Shown one piece after another: positions 54,035 through 63,200 of a DNA stretch of 64,000 nt. Source of the DNA: Planococcus wigleyi (GTDB lineage Bacteria > Bacillota > Bacilli > Bacillales_A > Planococcaceae); assembly GCF_014836985.1 (NCBI RefSeq), contig NZ_JACSPU010000001.1, positions 837,855 through 901,854 of the forward strand, in the 5' to 3' direction. The position numbers were made by a program, and so were the translations under genes. Numbering within the stretch: position 1 is the stretch's first letter; each line of letters begins with the position of its first letter. The notes under the pieces were generated by a model that did no database searches, was not told where the DNA came from, and saw nothing but the letters and a program-made list of their open reading frames with translations.

Positions 54035-55357
54035 TTGCATTTATACGGCACACAAACGATTAATGAGCAGGGCCATTTGACGATTGGCGGAACCGATTCA
54101 GTTGAATTGGCGAACACCTACGGCACACCACTTTACGTCTACGACATCCAATTGTTCCGGGACCGGGCAAGAGCATTCCAGCAAACTTTCGAAGAGGCAG
54201 GAATCGGCTATCAGGTTGCATATGCCAGTAAGGCATTTTCAACGATCGCCATTTATCAAGTGGCTGCAGAAGAGAGCCTGTCGTTGGACGTGGTTTCTGC
54301 AGGTGAATTGTACACCGCCATCAAAGCCGGATACCCGGTTGAAAAAATTCACTTCCATGGCAACAACAAAAGTCTGGAAGAACTCCAAATGGCTTTCGAG
54401 GCAGGGATTGGCTGCATCGTTGTGGATAATTTTCACGAAATCGATTTATTGAAGAAACTTTCAGAACAATTGAAACGACCAATGAATATTCTATTGCGTG
54501 TAACACCGGGAATTGAAGCCCATACACACGATTACATCACGACAGGACAAGAAGATTCGAAATTCGGTTTTGACTTGAAAAATGGACAGGCTGACAAAGC
54601 ATTCCAGCAAACCTATGATCATGGCTATCTAAAACTGATGGGCCTTCACTGCCATATCGGATCGCAAATTTTCGATACAGCGGCATTCCAGCTGGCTTCA
54701 GAAAAACTGCTCCAGAAAATGGCTGCGTGGAAAGAAGAGACGGGCTATACGTGTCCGGTCTTAAACCTTGGCGGAGGATTCGGCATTCGTTATACAGAAG
54801 AAGACCAGCCGTTGGAACCGGCTGTCTATGTAAAACAAATGATTGAAACCGTCAAACAGACTTCCGAAGCATCGGGTTATCCAATTCCGGAAATTTGGAT
54901 TGAGCCGGGCCGTTCTTTGATCGGTGATGCGGGGACGACACTGTACACCATCGGCTCGATGAAGGAAGTACCGGGCACCCGCAAGTACGCAGCGGTAGAC
55001 GGCGGCATGTCGGACAATATCCGTCCGGCATTGTATGGAGCGAAATACAGTTCTCTATTGGCCAATAAAGCAAATGCTGTACTGGACGAAACCTATACCA
55101 TTGCAGGGAAATGCTGCGAGTCGGGGGATAAGCTGATTGAAGAGGCTAAATTGCCGGCAGCCGAACCTGGTGATATTTTAAGTGTTTTCTGTACGGGAGC
55201 TTATGGCTATTCGATGGCCAGCAATTACAACCGTATTGCAAGACCGGCAGTTGTTTTCGCAGAAAACGGCAATCATCAGCTGGTAGTAAAACGCGAAACG
55301 AATGAGGATCTGATTAAACAAGATCTCTCGTATTCGCAGCAGGCATTGAAGAAATGA
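54035..55357 (+). CDS. lysA: Diaminopimelate decarboxylase
   Basis: 440 residues, about the B. subtilis length (439). PLP enzyme making lysine. PLP-lysine in VAYASKAFST, HCHIGSQ, glycine loop LGGGFGIRY, EPGRS, and the substrate cysteine in CCESGDKL. I start at TTG 54035, 8 nt after AGGAGG, which yields the M-H-L-Y-G-T start; the frame opens in the pdp terminator upstream. No lysine riboswitch is visible. A tiny membrane gene overlaps its stop. Confidence 0.95.
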   Translation: MHLYGTQTINEQGHLTIGGTDSVELANTYGTPLYVYDIQLFRDRARAFQQTFEEAGIGYQVAYASKAFSTIAIYQVAAEESLSLDVVSAGELYTAIKAGYPVEKIHFHGNNKSLEELQMAFEAGIGCIVVDNFHEIDLLKKLSEQLKRPMNILLRVTPGIEAHTHDYITTGQEDSKFGFDLKNGQADKAFQQTYDHGYLKLMGLHCHIGSQIFDTAAFQLASEKLLQKMAAWKEETGYTCPVLNLGGGFGIRYTEEDQPLEPAVYVKQMIETVKQTSEASGYPIPEIWIEPGRSLIGDAGTTLYTIGSMKEVPGTRKYAAVDGGMSDNIRPALYGAKYSSLLANKANAVLDETYTIAGKCCESGDKLIEEAKLPAAEPGDILSVFCTGAYGYSMASNYNRIARPAVVFAENGNHQLVVKRETNEDLIKQDLSYSQQALKK

Positions 55358-55458
55358 GAAAAGGAAACGTAGTTTTATTGCTTTTCATCTTGGCAATGGC
55401 AGTGGCTTGGGGAATTGTTTATTGGATCTTTTTTGCAGAAAATGTCATAACCGGCTAA
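55354..55458 (+). CDS. Small membrane protein, 34 residues
   Basis: Begins in an ATGA overlap with the lysA stop, so it would be translated by coupling. The protein is a single hydrophobic helix (VVLLLFILAMAVAWGIVYWIFF) with a positive N terminus (MRKGN) and a short polar tail (AENVITG). No family recognised. Confidence 0.55.
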   Translation: MRKGNVVLLLFILAMAVAWGIVYWIFFAENVITG

Positions 55459-55537
55459 GCGATGCTCTCTTGAGTTATCGGAAGATCTATAGTAGTATGG
55501 TAAAAGCCGCTTATAGACGAAAATGAGGGATTTGACT

Positions 55538-55897
55538 ATGCTGTACAGATATAAGAAATCATTCGAGAAAATCGCTATGGGCCTGTTGTCGTTTATGCCG
55601 AAAGAGCGAGAGCTGAAAAAACTTCAGCAAACCATGCACATCTATGAAGAGAATCCCGATTGGCAATTATTCCTTTGGAAAAAAGGGGATGATTTTGTCG
55701 GGTTATTAGGAGTGGAAGTCGGCGAAGAAACTTATACGATTCACCATTTATCGGTAAATCCATCGCATCGCGGATATGGAATCGGCCATGAAATGGTGGA
55801 CAAGATCCAAGATATCATGCAGAATCGTAGAATGCTTGCAACAGAAGAAACCGAAGCATTTCTAAAAAAATGCCCAGTAAAAAAAGGCGGCCTTTAA
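55538..55897 (+). CDS. ribT: RibT-like GNAT acetyltransferase
   Basis: 119 residues, short GNAT fold with LLGVEVGEETYTIHHLSVNPSHRGYGIGHEMV containing the acetyl-CoA-binding motif (R-G-Y-G-I-G). It matches B. subtilis RibT, the last rib operon gene. Here the riboflavin genes are absent and ribT stands alone upstream of the DUF309 gene and scpA. ATG 55538 after TGAGGGA. Confidence 0.87.
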   Translation: MLYRYKKSFEKIAMGLLSFMPKERELKKLQQTMHIYEENPDWQLFLWKKGDDFVGLLGVEVGEETYTIHHLSVNPSHRGYGIGHEMVDKIQDIMQNRRMLATEETEAFLKKCPVKKGGL

Positions 55898-55921
55898 GTT
55901 AAAGGTTCCGTCTTTTTTTTT
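55881..55921. terminator. Bidirectional terminator between ribT and the DUF309 gene
   Basis: AAAAAAGGCGG-CCTTTAA / TTAAAGG-TTCCGTCTTTTTT. It overlaps the last ribT codons and serves both convergent genes. Confidence 0.82.
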
Positions 55922-56399
55922 GTTCCCGCAAACTGATGATGGAAGTGCGGTCACGAAGTCTATGTTTGTGCATCAGAAAGTAGGGATCCTGCTGTGCAAG
56001 CGGATGTTCTGAATGATAGGCATCCACTGCTTTTTTCAGCTCTTCTGAAACAATCGGGATTTCCTGCACAAAAAATGGGCGGCGGTCAGTGACAGCTTCA
56101 ATCGAATCGGTTAAAATGCTGATCAGCTTTTCGTGGTCGAAACCCTCGACCCAAACGCCTTCTGCAGCCAATTTTACTTTGGCGCGGATGAACGAGCGCA
56201 AAGCACCCGGGTAATTGCTTCTTCTCCAATGATACATGCCGACCGCCAGTTGGATCCAGCCGGTAAGCGGGTGCATTTTGTCTTTAGGGGCCACGGCTTT
56301 CCAGTATTCTTCGCCAACTTCGTGGCATTCGAAAAAGTCTTTCTCTTCATTGAAATTGATGATGTATTGAATAAACAGCGGATGTTGAAGTGGATGCAT
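55899..56399 (-). CDS. DUF309 domain protein (YpuF family)
   Basis: 166 residues. Conserved DUF309 segment: NEEKDFFECHEVGEEYWK and HPLTGWIQLAVGMYHWRR, then helical. In B. subtilis YpuF lies in the same neighbourhood before scpA but on the same strand as scpA; here it is inverted. Function unknown. AAAGGGG before the ATG. Confidence 0.87.
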   Translation of the reverse strand: MHPLQHPLFIQYIINFNEEKDFFECHEVGEEYWKAVAPKDKMHPLTGWIQLAVGMYHWRRSNYPGALRSFIRAKVKLAAEGVWVEGFDHEKLISILTDSIEAVTDRRPFFVQEIPIVSEELKKAVDAYHSEHPLAQQDPYFLMHKHRLRDRTSIISLREQKKRRNL

Positions 56400-56482
56400 T
56401 TTGATCCCCTTTCTACTATAATAAAGGTTAACTGCCCATTAATTGGGATGGATGAGTATTTTAACAGTCAGGTGGTACAGTC

Positions 56483-57256
56483 ATGTCGTACGAAGTAAAA
56501 GTGGAGGCTTTTGAAGGCCCTCTAGATTTATTATTGCATTTAATCCACCGTTTGGAAATTGATATTTACGATATTCCTGTTTCACAGATTACTTCACAGT
56601 ATATGGAACACATACGGGCGATGCAAGTCCTGGAATTGAACGAGGCAAGTGAATACCTTGTGATGGCCGCTACTTTATTGGCAATCAAAAGCAAAACGCT
56701 GCTGCCGGTCCATGAAGGAGAACTGGATGAAATTGAATTTGAATTCGATGAACAGGACCCCCGGGAAGAGTTGGTATCACGACTGGTCGAATATCGGAAA
56801 TTCAAGGAAGCTTCTGAAAATCTAAAGGACTTGGAAAGCCAGCGCTCCTTTATATACACGAAAGCACCGATGGATCTATCGGAAATACAAGCAGCCATTC
56901 CTCACGATCAAGTTGATCTTGAAGTGAACGCATACGATATGCTAGGCGCGTTTCAGAAAATGCTTCGGCGCAAACAGTTAAAAGCGCCATTATCGGCGCG
57001 TGTTGCCAGACAGGAAATTTCCATCAAGCATCAGATGACTGCAATCGTTGACCAATTAAAGATATCGAAAGGACGCACGACTTTCAGCAGTTTGTTCCCT
57101 TCAGATGATAAATCCGTACTGGTTGTGTCTTTCCTTTCGATTTTGGAATTGATGAAACGCCAAGTGGTTGCGGTAGAGCAGGAAATGAATTTCACCGATC
57201 TGATGGTGGAACTCAGAAAGGAAACGTGGGAATATGAAGACGAATCTTACGAGTAA
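56483..57256 (+). CDS. scpA: Segregation and condensation protein A
   Basis: 257 residues. Kleisin of the SMC complex: N-terminal YEVKVEAFEGPLDLLLHLI binds the SMC head, and a C-terminal winged helix ends the protein. Works with ScpB and Smc on the chromosome. GGTGGTACAGTC leads to the ATG; TATAAT at 56417-56422 may be its -10. Overlaps scpB by 23 bases. Confidence 0.96.
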   Translation: MSYEVKVEAFEGPLDLLLHLIHRLEIDIYDIPVSQITSQYMEHIRAMQVLELNEASEYLVMAATLLAIKSKTLLPVHEGELDEIEFEFDEQDPREELVSRLVEYRKFKEASENLKDLESQRSFIYTKAPMDLSEIQAAIPHDQVDLEVNAYDMLGAFQKMLRRKQLKAPLSARVARQEISIKHQMTAIVDQLKISKGRTTFSSLFPSDDKSVLVVSFLSILELMKRQVVAVEQEMNFTDLMVELRKETWEYEDESYE

Positions 57257-57824
57257 AATAGAAGCTTTGCTTTTCGTTGCCGGAGATGATGGATTGACGC
57301 TCAAGCAGCTTCAATTTTTAACGGAAGCAGATAAAGAAGAAGTGCTGGAAGCTTTGAAAGAGCTGGAGACGCGTTATCTAAACACAACCAGTGGCATTTG
57401 TTTAAAAGAATTGGCAGGCGTTTTTCAGCTTGTGACCAAACAAGAAGTGGCTGAGACGATTCAGAAACTGGTGGAAAACCCTACTGTTCAAGCACTTTCG
57501 CAGGCATCTCTGGAAGTATTGGCGATTATTGCATACAAACAGCCGATCACGCGTGTGGAAGTTGAGGATTTGCGCGGAGTAAAAAGTGAAAAAGCGCTGC
57601 ATACATTAGCTGCAAAAGGCTTGGTTCAGGAAGCGGGCCGTGTTGAAGGGACAGGAAGAGCCATTTTATATGGAACGACCAAAGAATTTTTGAATTATTT
57701 TGGCTTGAAGAATTTGGATGAGCTTCCGCCATTGCCTGAAGAAGCGGCAAATGACCTCGACGAGGATGCGGATTTGTTTATGACCAATTTTCAAGAAACC
57801 TTTAAAGAAGAAGTGAAAGTATAA
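57234..57824 (+). CDS. scpB: Segregation and condensation protein B
   Basis: 196 residues, two winged helices: SKIEALLFVAGDDGLTLKQL and QASLEVLAIIAYKQPITRVEVE, the latter highly conserved. Partner of ScpA. AAAGGAAACG before the ATG in the scpA end. Acidic tail (ANDLDEDADLFM). Confidence 0.96.
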   Translation: MKTNLTSKIEALLFVAGDDGLTLKQLQFLTEADKEEVLEALKELETRYLNTTSGICLKELAGVFQLVTKQEVAETIQKLVENPTVQALSQASLEVLAIIAYKQPITRVEVEDLRGVKSEKALHTLAAKGLVQEAGRVEGTGRAILYGTTKEFLNYFGLKNLDELPPLPEEAANDLDEDADLFMTNFQETFKEEVKV

Positions 57825-57865
57825 AGATGTTTCCGGAAGACTGAGCCATTGACAGTCTTCTTTTC

Positions 57866-58060
57866 TTTTGAGCTAAGCACTTTCGCTTTTCGGGGAAATG
57901 TGACATAATTCCGAGAGGAACGAACGGCATATCGAGTTATTGTAAAAAATTTGCAGTACTTGGCTAGGCAAGGCCGAAAGTGGGTTCTTGCACTTTTCTG
58001 CTTGTCTGGCTTCAGCCTCCTTCATTCTTTTGAATGGGAAGGTGCGTACGCTTTTCGAAA
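57866..58060. repeat. Degenerate intergenic repeat of the AAGCG/CGCTT family
   Basis: GAGCTAAGCACTTTCGCTTTTC and AGTGGGTTCTTGCACTTTTCTGC, split here into their short cores, resemble the ends of the other units (GCTTGCGCTTTTCTT). The middle is diverged. It fills most of the scpB-rluB gap. Confidence 0.45.
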
Positions 58061-58086
58061 AAAATACTAATGAGGTGAACTTATTT

Positions 58087-58818
58087 ATGGAAAGATTACA
58101 GAAAGTACTTGCACATGCAGGCGTGGCATCACGACGTAAGTCGGAACAATTGATTTTAGACGGCAAAGTGAGGGTCAACGGAAAAACGGTGAAAGAATTA
58201 GGGGTGAAAGTTTCCAGTTCAGATAAAATTGAAGTGGAAGGCGTTCAGCTTGAAAAAGAGCAGAAAGTTTATTATTTATTGTATAAACCACGGGGCGTTA
58301 TTTCTGCGGTTTCTGATGACAAAAACCGCAAAGTCGTTACCGATTTCTTTGGCGATATTGAAAAACGGATTTATCCGGTCGGACGATTGGACTATGATAC
58401 ATCTGGCTTGCTGATAATGACCAATGATGGGGAATTTGCCAACATGCTGACTCATCCGAAGTTTGAAATCGAGAAAACCTATGTAGCCCGTTTAAAAGGG
58501 ATTCCCGAAAGAGAAGACCTGAAGAAATTGGAGCGCGGCATCAAGCTGGAAGACGGCATGACGGCCCCTGCTAAAGTGAAGTTTCTGTCAGGCGATAAAA
58601 AGACGGGCAAAGCCATTGTCCAGATCACCATACACGAAGGAAGAAACCGTCAGGTCAGAAGAATGTTTGAAGCGATCGGCTATCCTGTCCAGAAATTGAG
58701 CCGGGAACAATTTGCATTCCTGACATTGCACGGACTGAATGCAGGCGAATCACGCGAGCTGTCTGCCCATGAGGTGAAGTTGCTGCGTGTTATGGCTGAA
58801 ACAGGCAAGCGCATCTAA
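58087..58818 (+). CDS. rluB: Ribosomal large subunit pseudouridine synthase B
   Basis: 243 residues. N-terminal S4 domain (MERLQKVLAHAGVASRR) and RsuA-type catalytic domain with the catalytic Asp in VGRLDYDTSGLLI and the C-terminal EGRNRQVRRMFEAIG. Modifies 23S rRNA. ATG 58087 after GAGGTGA; the frame opens 99 nt upstream in the repeat. dacB, spmA and spmB, usually between scpB and rluB, are missing. Confidence 0.95.
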   Translation: MERLQKVLAHAGVASRRKSEQLILDGKVRVNGKTVKELGVKVSSSDKIEVEGVQLEKEQKVYYLLYKPRGVISAVSDDKNRKVVTDFFGDIEKRIYPVGRLDYDTSGLLIMTNDGEFANMLTHPKFEIEKTYVARLKGIPEREDLKKLERGIKLEDGMTAPAKVKFLSGDKKTGKAIVQITIHEGRNRQVRRMFEAIGYPVQKLSREQFAFLTLHGLNAGESRELSAHEVKLLRVMAETGKRI

Positions 58819-58867
58819 CGTTCACAAACCCTTCAAAAGTCGCGATTTTTGACAGTTTAAACTTTGC

Positions 58868-58873
58868 TATAAT
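58868..58873 (+). promoter_or_regulatory. Probable -10 of resABC
   Basis: TATAAT in GCTATAATTGAG, 37 nt before resA. A TTGACA at 58849-58854 is only 13 bases upstream, too close for a normal -35, so an activator such as ResD may be needed. Confidence 0.45.
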
Positions 58874-58909
58874 TGAGTTTGCATAATATCCCTCGAAGGA
58901 GGATCATGT

Positions 58910-59470
58910 ATGGGCGAACAAGTAAAACAGAAGAAGAAGAACAAGAAACAAAAAAGAGCTGTGATGAGAACGGTCATCCTGGCGGTTTTAGTAGCCGCTA
59001 TCGGTTACACCATCTACAATAGCGCTACAGCTAAAGATGTCACGCTGCTGGAAGTCGGAGATAAAGCACCCGACTTTGCCTTAGTGGATCTTGAAGGCAA
59101 TGACCATAAATTATCGGATTATGAAGGCCAAGGAGTCTTTTTGAATTTCTGGGGTACATGGTGCAAGCCGTGTGCAAAAGAGATGCCAGCTATGGACCGG
59201 CAATACGAAGCTTTCTCTAATGACGGCGTTCAAGTGCTTGCAGTAAACATTGCTCAATCAGATTTTGAAGTCCAATCTTTCGCTGATCAATATGGTTTGT
59301 CTTTTCCAGTAGTGATTGACAAAACGAAAAGTGTGATGACGGCCTACAACATCAGGCCATTGCCAACTACCGTGCTTGTGAATCCGGAAGGGAACATCGA
59401 GCGCATCATTACGGGTGAAATGACGGAACAGGATATTGCAGGGTTTATGGAAGAAATCAAACCTGAATAA
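58910..59470 (+). CDS. resA: Thiol-disulfide oxidoreductase ResA
   Basis: 186 residues. Lysine-rich start, one membrane anchor (about residues 22-42), then an extracytoplasmic thioredoxin domain with the active site WGTWCKPCAKEMP (CxxC with Lys-Pro). Reduces the apocytochrome c heme-binding cysteines so heme can attach. AAGGAGG before the ATG; start of resABC. Confidence 0.96.
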   Translation: MGEQVKQKKKNKKQKRAVMRTVILAVLVAAIGYTIYNSATAKDVTLLEVGDKAPDFALVDLEGNDHKLSDYEGQGVFLNFWGTWCKPCAKEMPAMDRQYEAFSNDGVQVLAVNIAQSDFEVQSFADQYGLSFPVVIDKTKSVMTAYNIRPLPTTVLVNPEGNIERIITGEMTEQDIAGFMEEIKPE

Positions 59471-59483
59471 GGAGATTTTTTGG

Positions 59484-61142
59484 ATGGAAAATTTACAATG
59501 TCAATGTGGTCATACGAATCCGCCTGGTACGAAGCTTTGTGAGTCGTGCGGGCGGTCTTTGACTGAAAAAGAGCAAAACAGCAAACTCGTCGATATGCGG
59601 TACGAAGGAACGGCCAGAAGGTCGCAAACTTACAACAAATCCATCATCGACAAAATTTGGAATTTCTTTTCAAGCGTAAAAGTGGGAGTCAGCATCATCG
59701 TCATTCTGCTTGTAGCTGCAGCAATCGGTACGATTCTTCCTCAACAGGCCTTTGTGCCAGCTAGCACTGAAGCGACAATCAAGGACTACTATGCCGACAC
59801 ATATGGCAGCGTAGGGCGTGTCTACCATTTCCTCGGATTTCATGACTTATACAGTTCCTACTGGTTTATCGCGTTGGTCGGGATGCTTGCCATCTCGCTC
59901 GTCATTGCCAGTCTAGACCGTTTTGTGCCTCTTTATAAATCATTGAAAAACCAACGGGTTCTGCGCCATCCGAGCTTTATGGACAAGCAGCGGATTTACG
60001 CTGAAGGTCCGGGAGCGGAAGATACGCTGTTAAAAGCGGAAGAGAAATTAAAAGAATTGAAATACAATGTCCGCACAGATAAGAATGGCTTGCTGGCTGA
60101 AAAAGGCCGGTTCTCCCGATGGGGCCCGTATGTGAATCACATCGGTTTGATTATTTTCCTATTTGGTGTGATGTTGCGTATGGTTCCTGGTTTCTATATC
60201 GATGAAAGCCTATGGCTGCGCGAAGGAGAAACAAGAGCAATTCCTGAAGTGCCAGGCTATTATCTGGAAAGCAAAAACTTTGAGCTTGAAAACTATACGG
60301 GTGAAGACGGCGAAGAAGTATTCGGCGAAGCCCTCGACCGTGTAGGTACTGTAGCGAAAAATTACCAAACGGATGTTATTCTGTATCAGAAAGCAGAAGA
60401 GGCATTGCCGGGGGCTTCTGACAGTCAAGAGGCCGTTGGAGAATATGCGATCCGCGTCAATCAGCCTTTGAAGTTTGACGGCTATGCCATCTATCAGATG
60501 GATTACCGATTGGACGAGCTGAAAGCGATGAAATTTGCTTTCACCAACAAGGAAACAGAAGAATCCCTGGGCGAGTTGACCATCGATTTGATCGACCCGG
60601 AAAAAACGTATGAACTTGAAAGTGGTGCAAAAGTTGAATTGCTTGGGTATTATCCGGACTTTTCAGGATTTGAAGGCGGAGAACCCCAAACGGCAACACC
60701 GCTGCCAAATAATCCGGGCTTTCTTGTAAAACTGACTACTCCTGAAACGCCTGAAGGAGAGACCAGTTTTATCACCATTCAAAACACGGTTGAGCCTTTA
60801 GGGGAAAATGATTACAAATTAACTTTCCAAAGCGTAGAAACACGTGATGTTTCGGGGCTAACCGTACGGAAAGACAGCACTTTGCCGATTCTTGGACTTG
60901 GCGGTTTAATCTTCATGATCGGTGTAGCGCAAGGCATGTACTTCAACCATCGCCGTTTCTGGATTCAACAGAAGGCTGATGGTACGATCTTACTGGCTGG
61001 CCATACCAATAAAAACTGGTTTGGCTTGAAGAAAGACCTTGATCAAGTTGTTGACTATGCATCATTGCCTGCTTACACAGACCAGCAAGATGAAATCGAC
61101 AAAAAAGAGAAAGCGGAAAAGGAAGGTGAAGCATTGTCATGA
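59484..61142 (+). CDS. resB: Cytochrome c biogenesis protein ResB
   Basis: 552 residues, System II heme export/ligation partner. N-terminal zinc-ribbon-like piece [18 protein letters not shown], then four membrane helices ([21 protein letters not shown]; a second near residue 130-150; [20 protein letters not shown]; and [16 protein letters not shown]) around a large extracellular domain. ATG 59484 after AAGGAGA. It overlaps resC by 4 bases. Confidence 0.95.
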   Translation: MENLQCQCGHTNPPGTKLCESCGRSLTEKEQNSKLVDMRYEGTARRSQTYNKSIIDKIWNFFSSVKVGVSIIVILLVAAAIGTILPQQAFVPASTEATIKDYYADTYGSVGRVYHFLGFHDLYSSYWFIALVGMLAISLVIASLDRFVPLYKSLKNQRVLRHPSFMDKQRIYAEGPGAEDTLLKAEEKLKELKYNVRTDKNGLLAEKGRFSRWGPYVNHIGLIIFLFGVMLRMVPGFYIDESLWLREGETRAIPEVPGYYLESKNFELENYTGEDGEEVFGEALDRVGTVAKNYQTDVILYQKAEEALPGASDSQEAVGEYAIRVNQPLKFDGYAIYQMDYRLDELKAMKFAFTNKETEESLGELTIDLIDPEKTYELESGAKVELLGYYPDFSGFEGGEPQTATPLPNNPGFLVKLTTPETPEGETSFITIQNTVEPLGENDYKLTFQSVETRDVSGLTVRKDSTLPILGLGGLIFMIGVAQGMYFNHRRFWIQQKADGTILLAGHTNKNWFGLKKDLDQVVDYASLPAYTDQQDEIDKKEKAEKEGEALS

Positions 61143-62323
61143 CGTTAGCTGAAATGAGTTCAAATCTATTATACGTTGCCTTTATTGCTTACCTTATTGC
61201 GACATTCGTCTTTGGCGGAGCAGTAAAAGGAAATAAACAAGGTACGTTCAAGTCTGAAAAACGATGGGGCATTGCCGCGATTACCATCACTTTGATCGGT
61301 TTTGCAGCCAATCTTGGTTACTTCTTTACACGTTGGGGCGCAACTGGACATCCGCCACTAAGCAATATGTTCGAGTTTACAACAGCATTCGGCATGACGT
61401 TGGTCGGTGGATTCATTATTTTGTATTTCCTCTATAGAACACCTGTCCTTGGCATGATTGTATTGCCTGTCGCTTTATTGATTATCGCATTTGCAAGTAT
61501 GTTTCCAAGTGAAGTCAGCCCGCTTATTCCGGCTCTTCAAACAAACTGGTTGGCGATCCACGTCAGTACAGTAGTGATTGCAGAAGGAATCCTGGCCATC
61601 AGTGCGGCTGCGGGTCTGATTTATCTATTGAAAGTTGTGGATCTTACAAAGAAATCAAAACAGCGTTTTTGGCTTGAAGCCATCATGTATTCATTGGTAT
61701 TGGTAGTTGGCTTTGTAGTAGCCAGTTCGTTCTTCTCGTTGACCGGTTATGAAGCTGAATTCAACTATGTGGATAAGGAAGACAATGAAGCGGCTATTAC
61801 CTATGCTATGCCTCCTGTCTTTGGTATGAACGAATACGTGGCGTTGACAGATGACGCCATGACGCCATTAGTTGAAACACCGGCAATGGTTCATGCCGGA
61901 AAATTGACGACAGTGTTCTGGTCAGTGCTGTTCGGTACCGTTATTTATTGGCTGATCCGCTTGATTTTCAGAAAGCGCATTGCCGGCATATTGAAACCGT
62001 TCGTCAAGAACGTCAATCTGCAATTGATGGATGAAATCAATTACCGCGCCATTATTATCGGCTTCCCGATCTTTACTTTGGGTGCTTTGATCTTTGCTAT
62101 GATTTGGGCGCAAATCGCTTGGTCACGCTTCTGGGGCTGGGACCCGAAAGAAGTATGGGCATTGATCACTTGGTTGTTCTATGCCGCTTACTTGCATTTA
62201 CGATTGGGCAAAGGCTGGCAGGGCGAGAAATCCGCCTGGTTGGCTGTGATCGGTTTTGCCATCATCATGTTCAATCTGGTCGCAGTAAACTTAATAATCG
62301 CGGGATTGCATTCCTACGCATAA
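61139..62323 (+). CDS. resC: Cytochrome c biogenesis protein ResC (CcsA)
   Basis: 394 residues, about eight membrane helices. The tryptophan-rich heme-handling motif [14 protein letters not shown] is present, with histidines at [10 protein letters not shown] and in the late helices. Works with ResB. ATGA start overlapping resB and a strong terminator after it, so resD begins a new unit. Confidence 0.96.
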   Translation: MTLAEMSSNLLYVAFIAYLIATFVFGGAVKGNKQGTFKSEKRWGIAAITITLIGFAANLGYFFTRWGATGHPPLSNMFEFTTAFGMTLVGGFIILYFLYRTPVLGMIVLPVALLIIAFASMFPSEVSPLIPALQTNWLAIHVSTVVIAEGILAISAAAGLIYLLKVVDLTKKSKQRFWLEAIMYSLVLVVGFVVASSFFSLTGYEAEFNYVDKEDNEAAITYAMPPVFGMNEYVALTDDAMTPLVETPAMVHAGKLTTVFWSVLFGTVIYWLIRLIFRKRIAGILKPFVKNVNLQLMDEINYRAIIIGFPIFTLGALIFAMIWAQIAWSRFWGWDPKEVWALITWLFYAAYLHLRLGKGWQGEKSAWLAVIGFAIIMFNLVAVNLIIAGLHSYA

Positions 62324-62340
62324 AGCTGGATGAACAAATG

Positions 62341-62371
62341 GGCCTTTTCCGGAAACGGAAAAGGCCTTTTA
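62341..62371 (+). terminator. Terminator of resABC
   Basis: GGCCTTTTCCG-GAAA-CGGAAAAGGCC followed by TTTTA. Confidence 0.95.
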
Positions 62372-62376
62372 TTGAT

Positions 62377-62414
62377 TGTTCGGGCTTAGACGTTGAGATA
62401 TGGCGTGGGTTAGC
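62377..62414. repeat. Partial intergenic repeat
   Basis: CGGGCTTAGACG ... GGGTTAGCGCTTTTCTTT resembles the end of the repeat at 44541-44685 (GACTAAACGGGCGCTTGCGCTTTTCTT). Short and degraded. Confidence 0.4.
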
Positions 62415-62483
62415 GCTTTTCTTTATTTTTGACAGGGTTATCGTTACAATAGAAATTAACAGAAGAAAGTTGGAGGGGTTAGC

Positions 62484-63200
62484 ATGTCTGAAGAGATAAC
62501 GGTATTGGTAGTAGACGATGAAGAACGGATTCGGCGCTTGCTGAAAATGTATCTGGAGCGTGAAGGATATTTAGTGGAAGAAGCCGAAAATGGCTTACAG
62601 GCATTGGATATGGCAATGGAAAAAGATTATCATTGCATCCTTCTCGATCTGATGATGCCTGAAAAAGATGGCGTCGAAGTGGCAACTGAACTTCGCGAAA
62701 CGAAAATGACCCCGATAATTATGCTTACCGCTAAAGGGGAAGAAGCTAACCGTGTAGAAGGCTTTGAATCTGGAGCGGATGATTATATCGTCAAGCCGTT
62801 CAGCCCGAGAGAAGTCGTGTTGCGTGTTAAAGCAATCTTGCGCAGATCATCGGCCTATTCTCCGGTTTCCAATTCCACCGTTTCAAAAGATTTGGTCGTC
62901 TTTCCACATCTGACCATCGATCACGATGCACATCGCGTAACAGCTGATGGTGTGGAAGTAAATTTGACGCCAAAAGAATACGAACTCTTATACTTTTTGG
63001 CGAAGGCGCCGGATAAAGTATTCGACCGGGAACATTTGCTGAAAGAAGTTTGGCATTACGACTTTTTCGGTGATTTGCGGACTGTCGATACGCATGTTAA
63101 GCGCTTGCGCGAAAAATTGAATCGTGTGTCTGAATCTGCAGCGAAAATGATTGTCACTGTATGGGGCGTCGGTTATAAATTCGAGGTTGGCAATGAATAG
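62484..63200 (+). CDS. resD: Response regulator ResD (OmpR type)
   Basis: 238 residues. Receiver domain with Asp-Asp near residues 11-12 (VVDDEERI) and phospho-acceptor Asp in ILLDLMMPEKDGVE; winged helix in the C-terminal half (LTPKEYELLYFLAKAPDKVF, RTVDTHVKRLREKL). Controls aerobic/anaerobic respiration genes and often resABC and fnr. GGAGGGG before the ATG. Overlaps resE. Confidence 0.96.
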   Translation: MSEEITVLVVDDEERIRRLLKMYLEREGYLVEEAENGLQALDMAMEKDYHCILLDLMMPEKDGVEVATELRETKMTPIIMLTAKGEEANRVEGFESGADDYIVKPFSPREVVLRVKAILRRSSAYSPVSNSTVSKDLVVFPHLTIDHDAHRVTADGVEVNLTPKEYELLYFLAKAPDKVFDREHLLKEVWHYDFFGDLRTVDTHVKRLREKLNRVSESAAKMIVTVWGVGYKFEVGNE

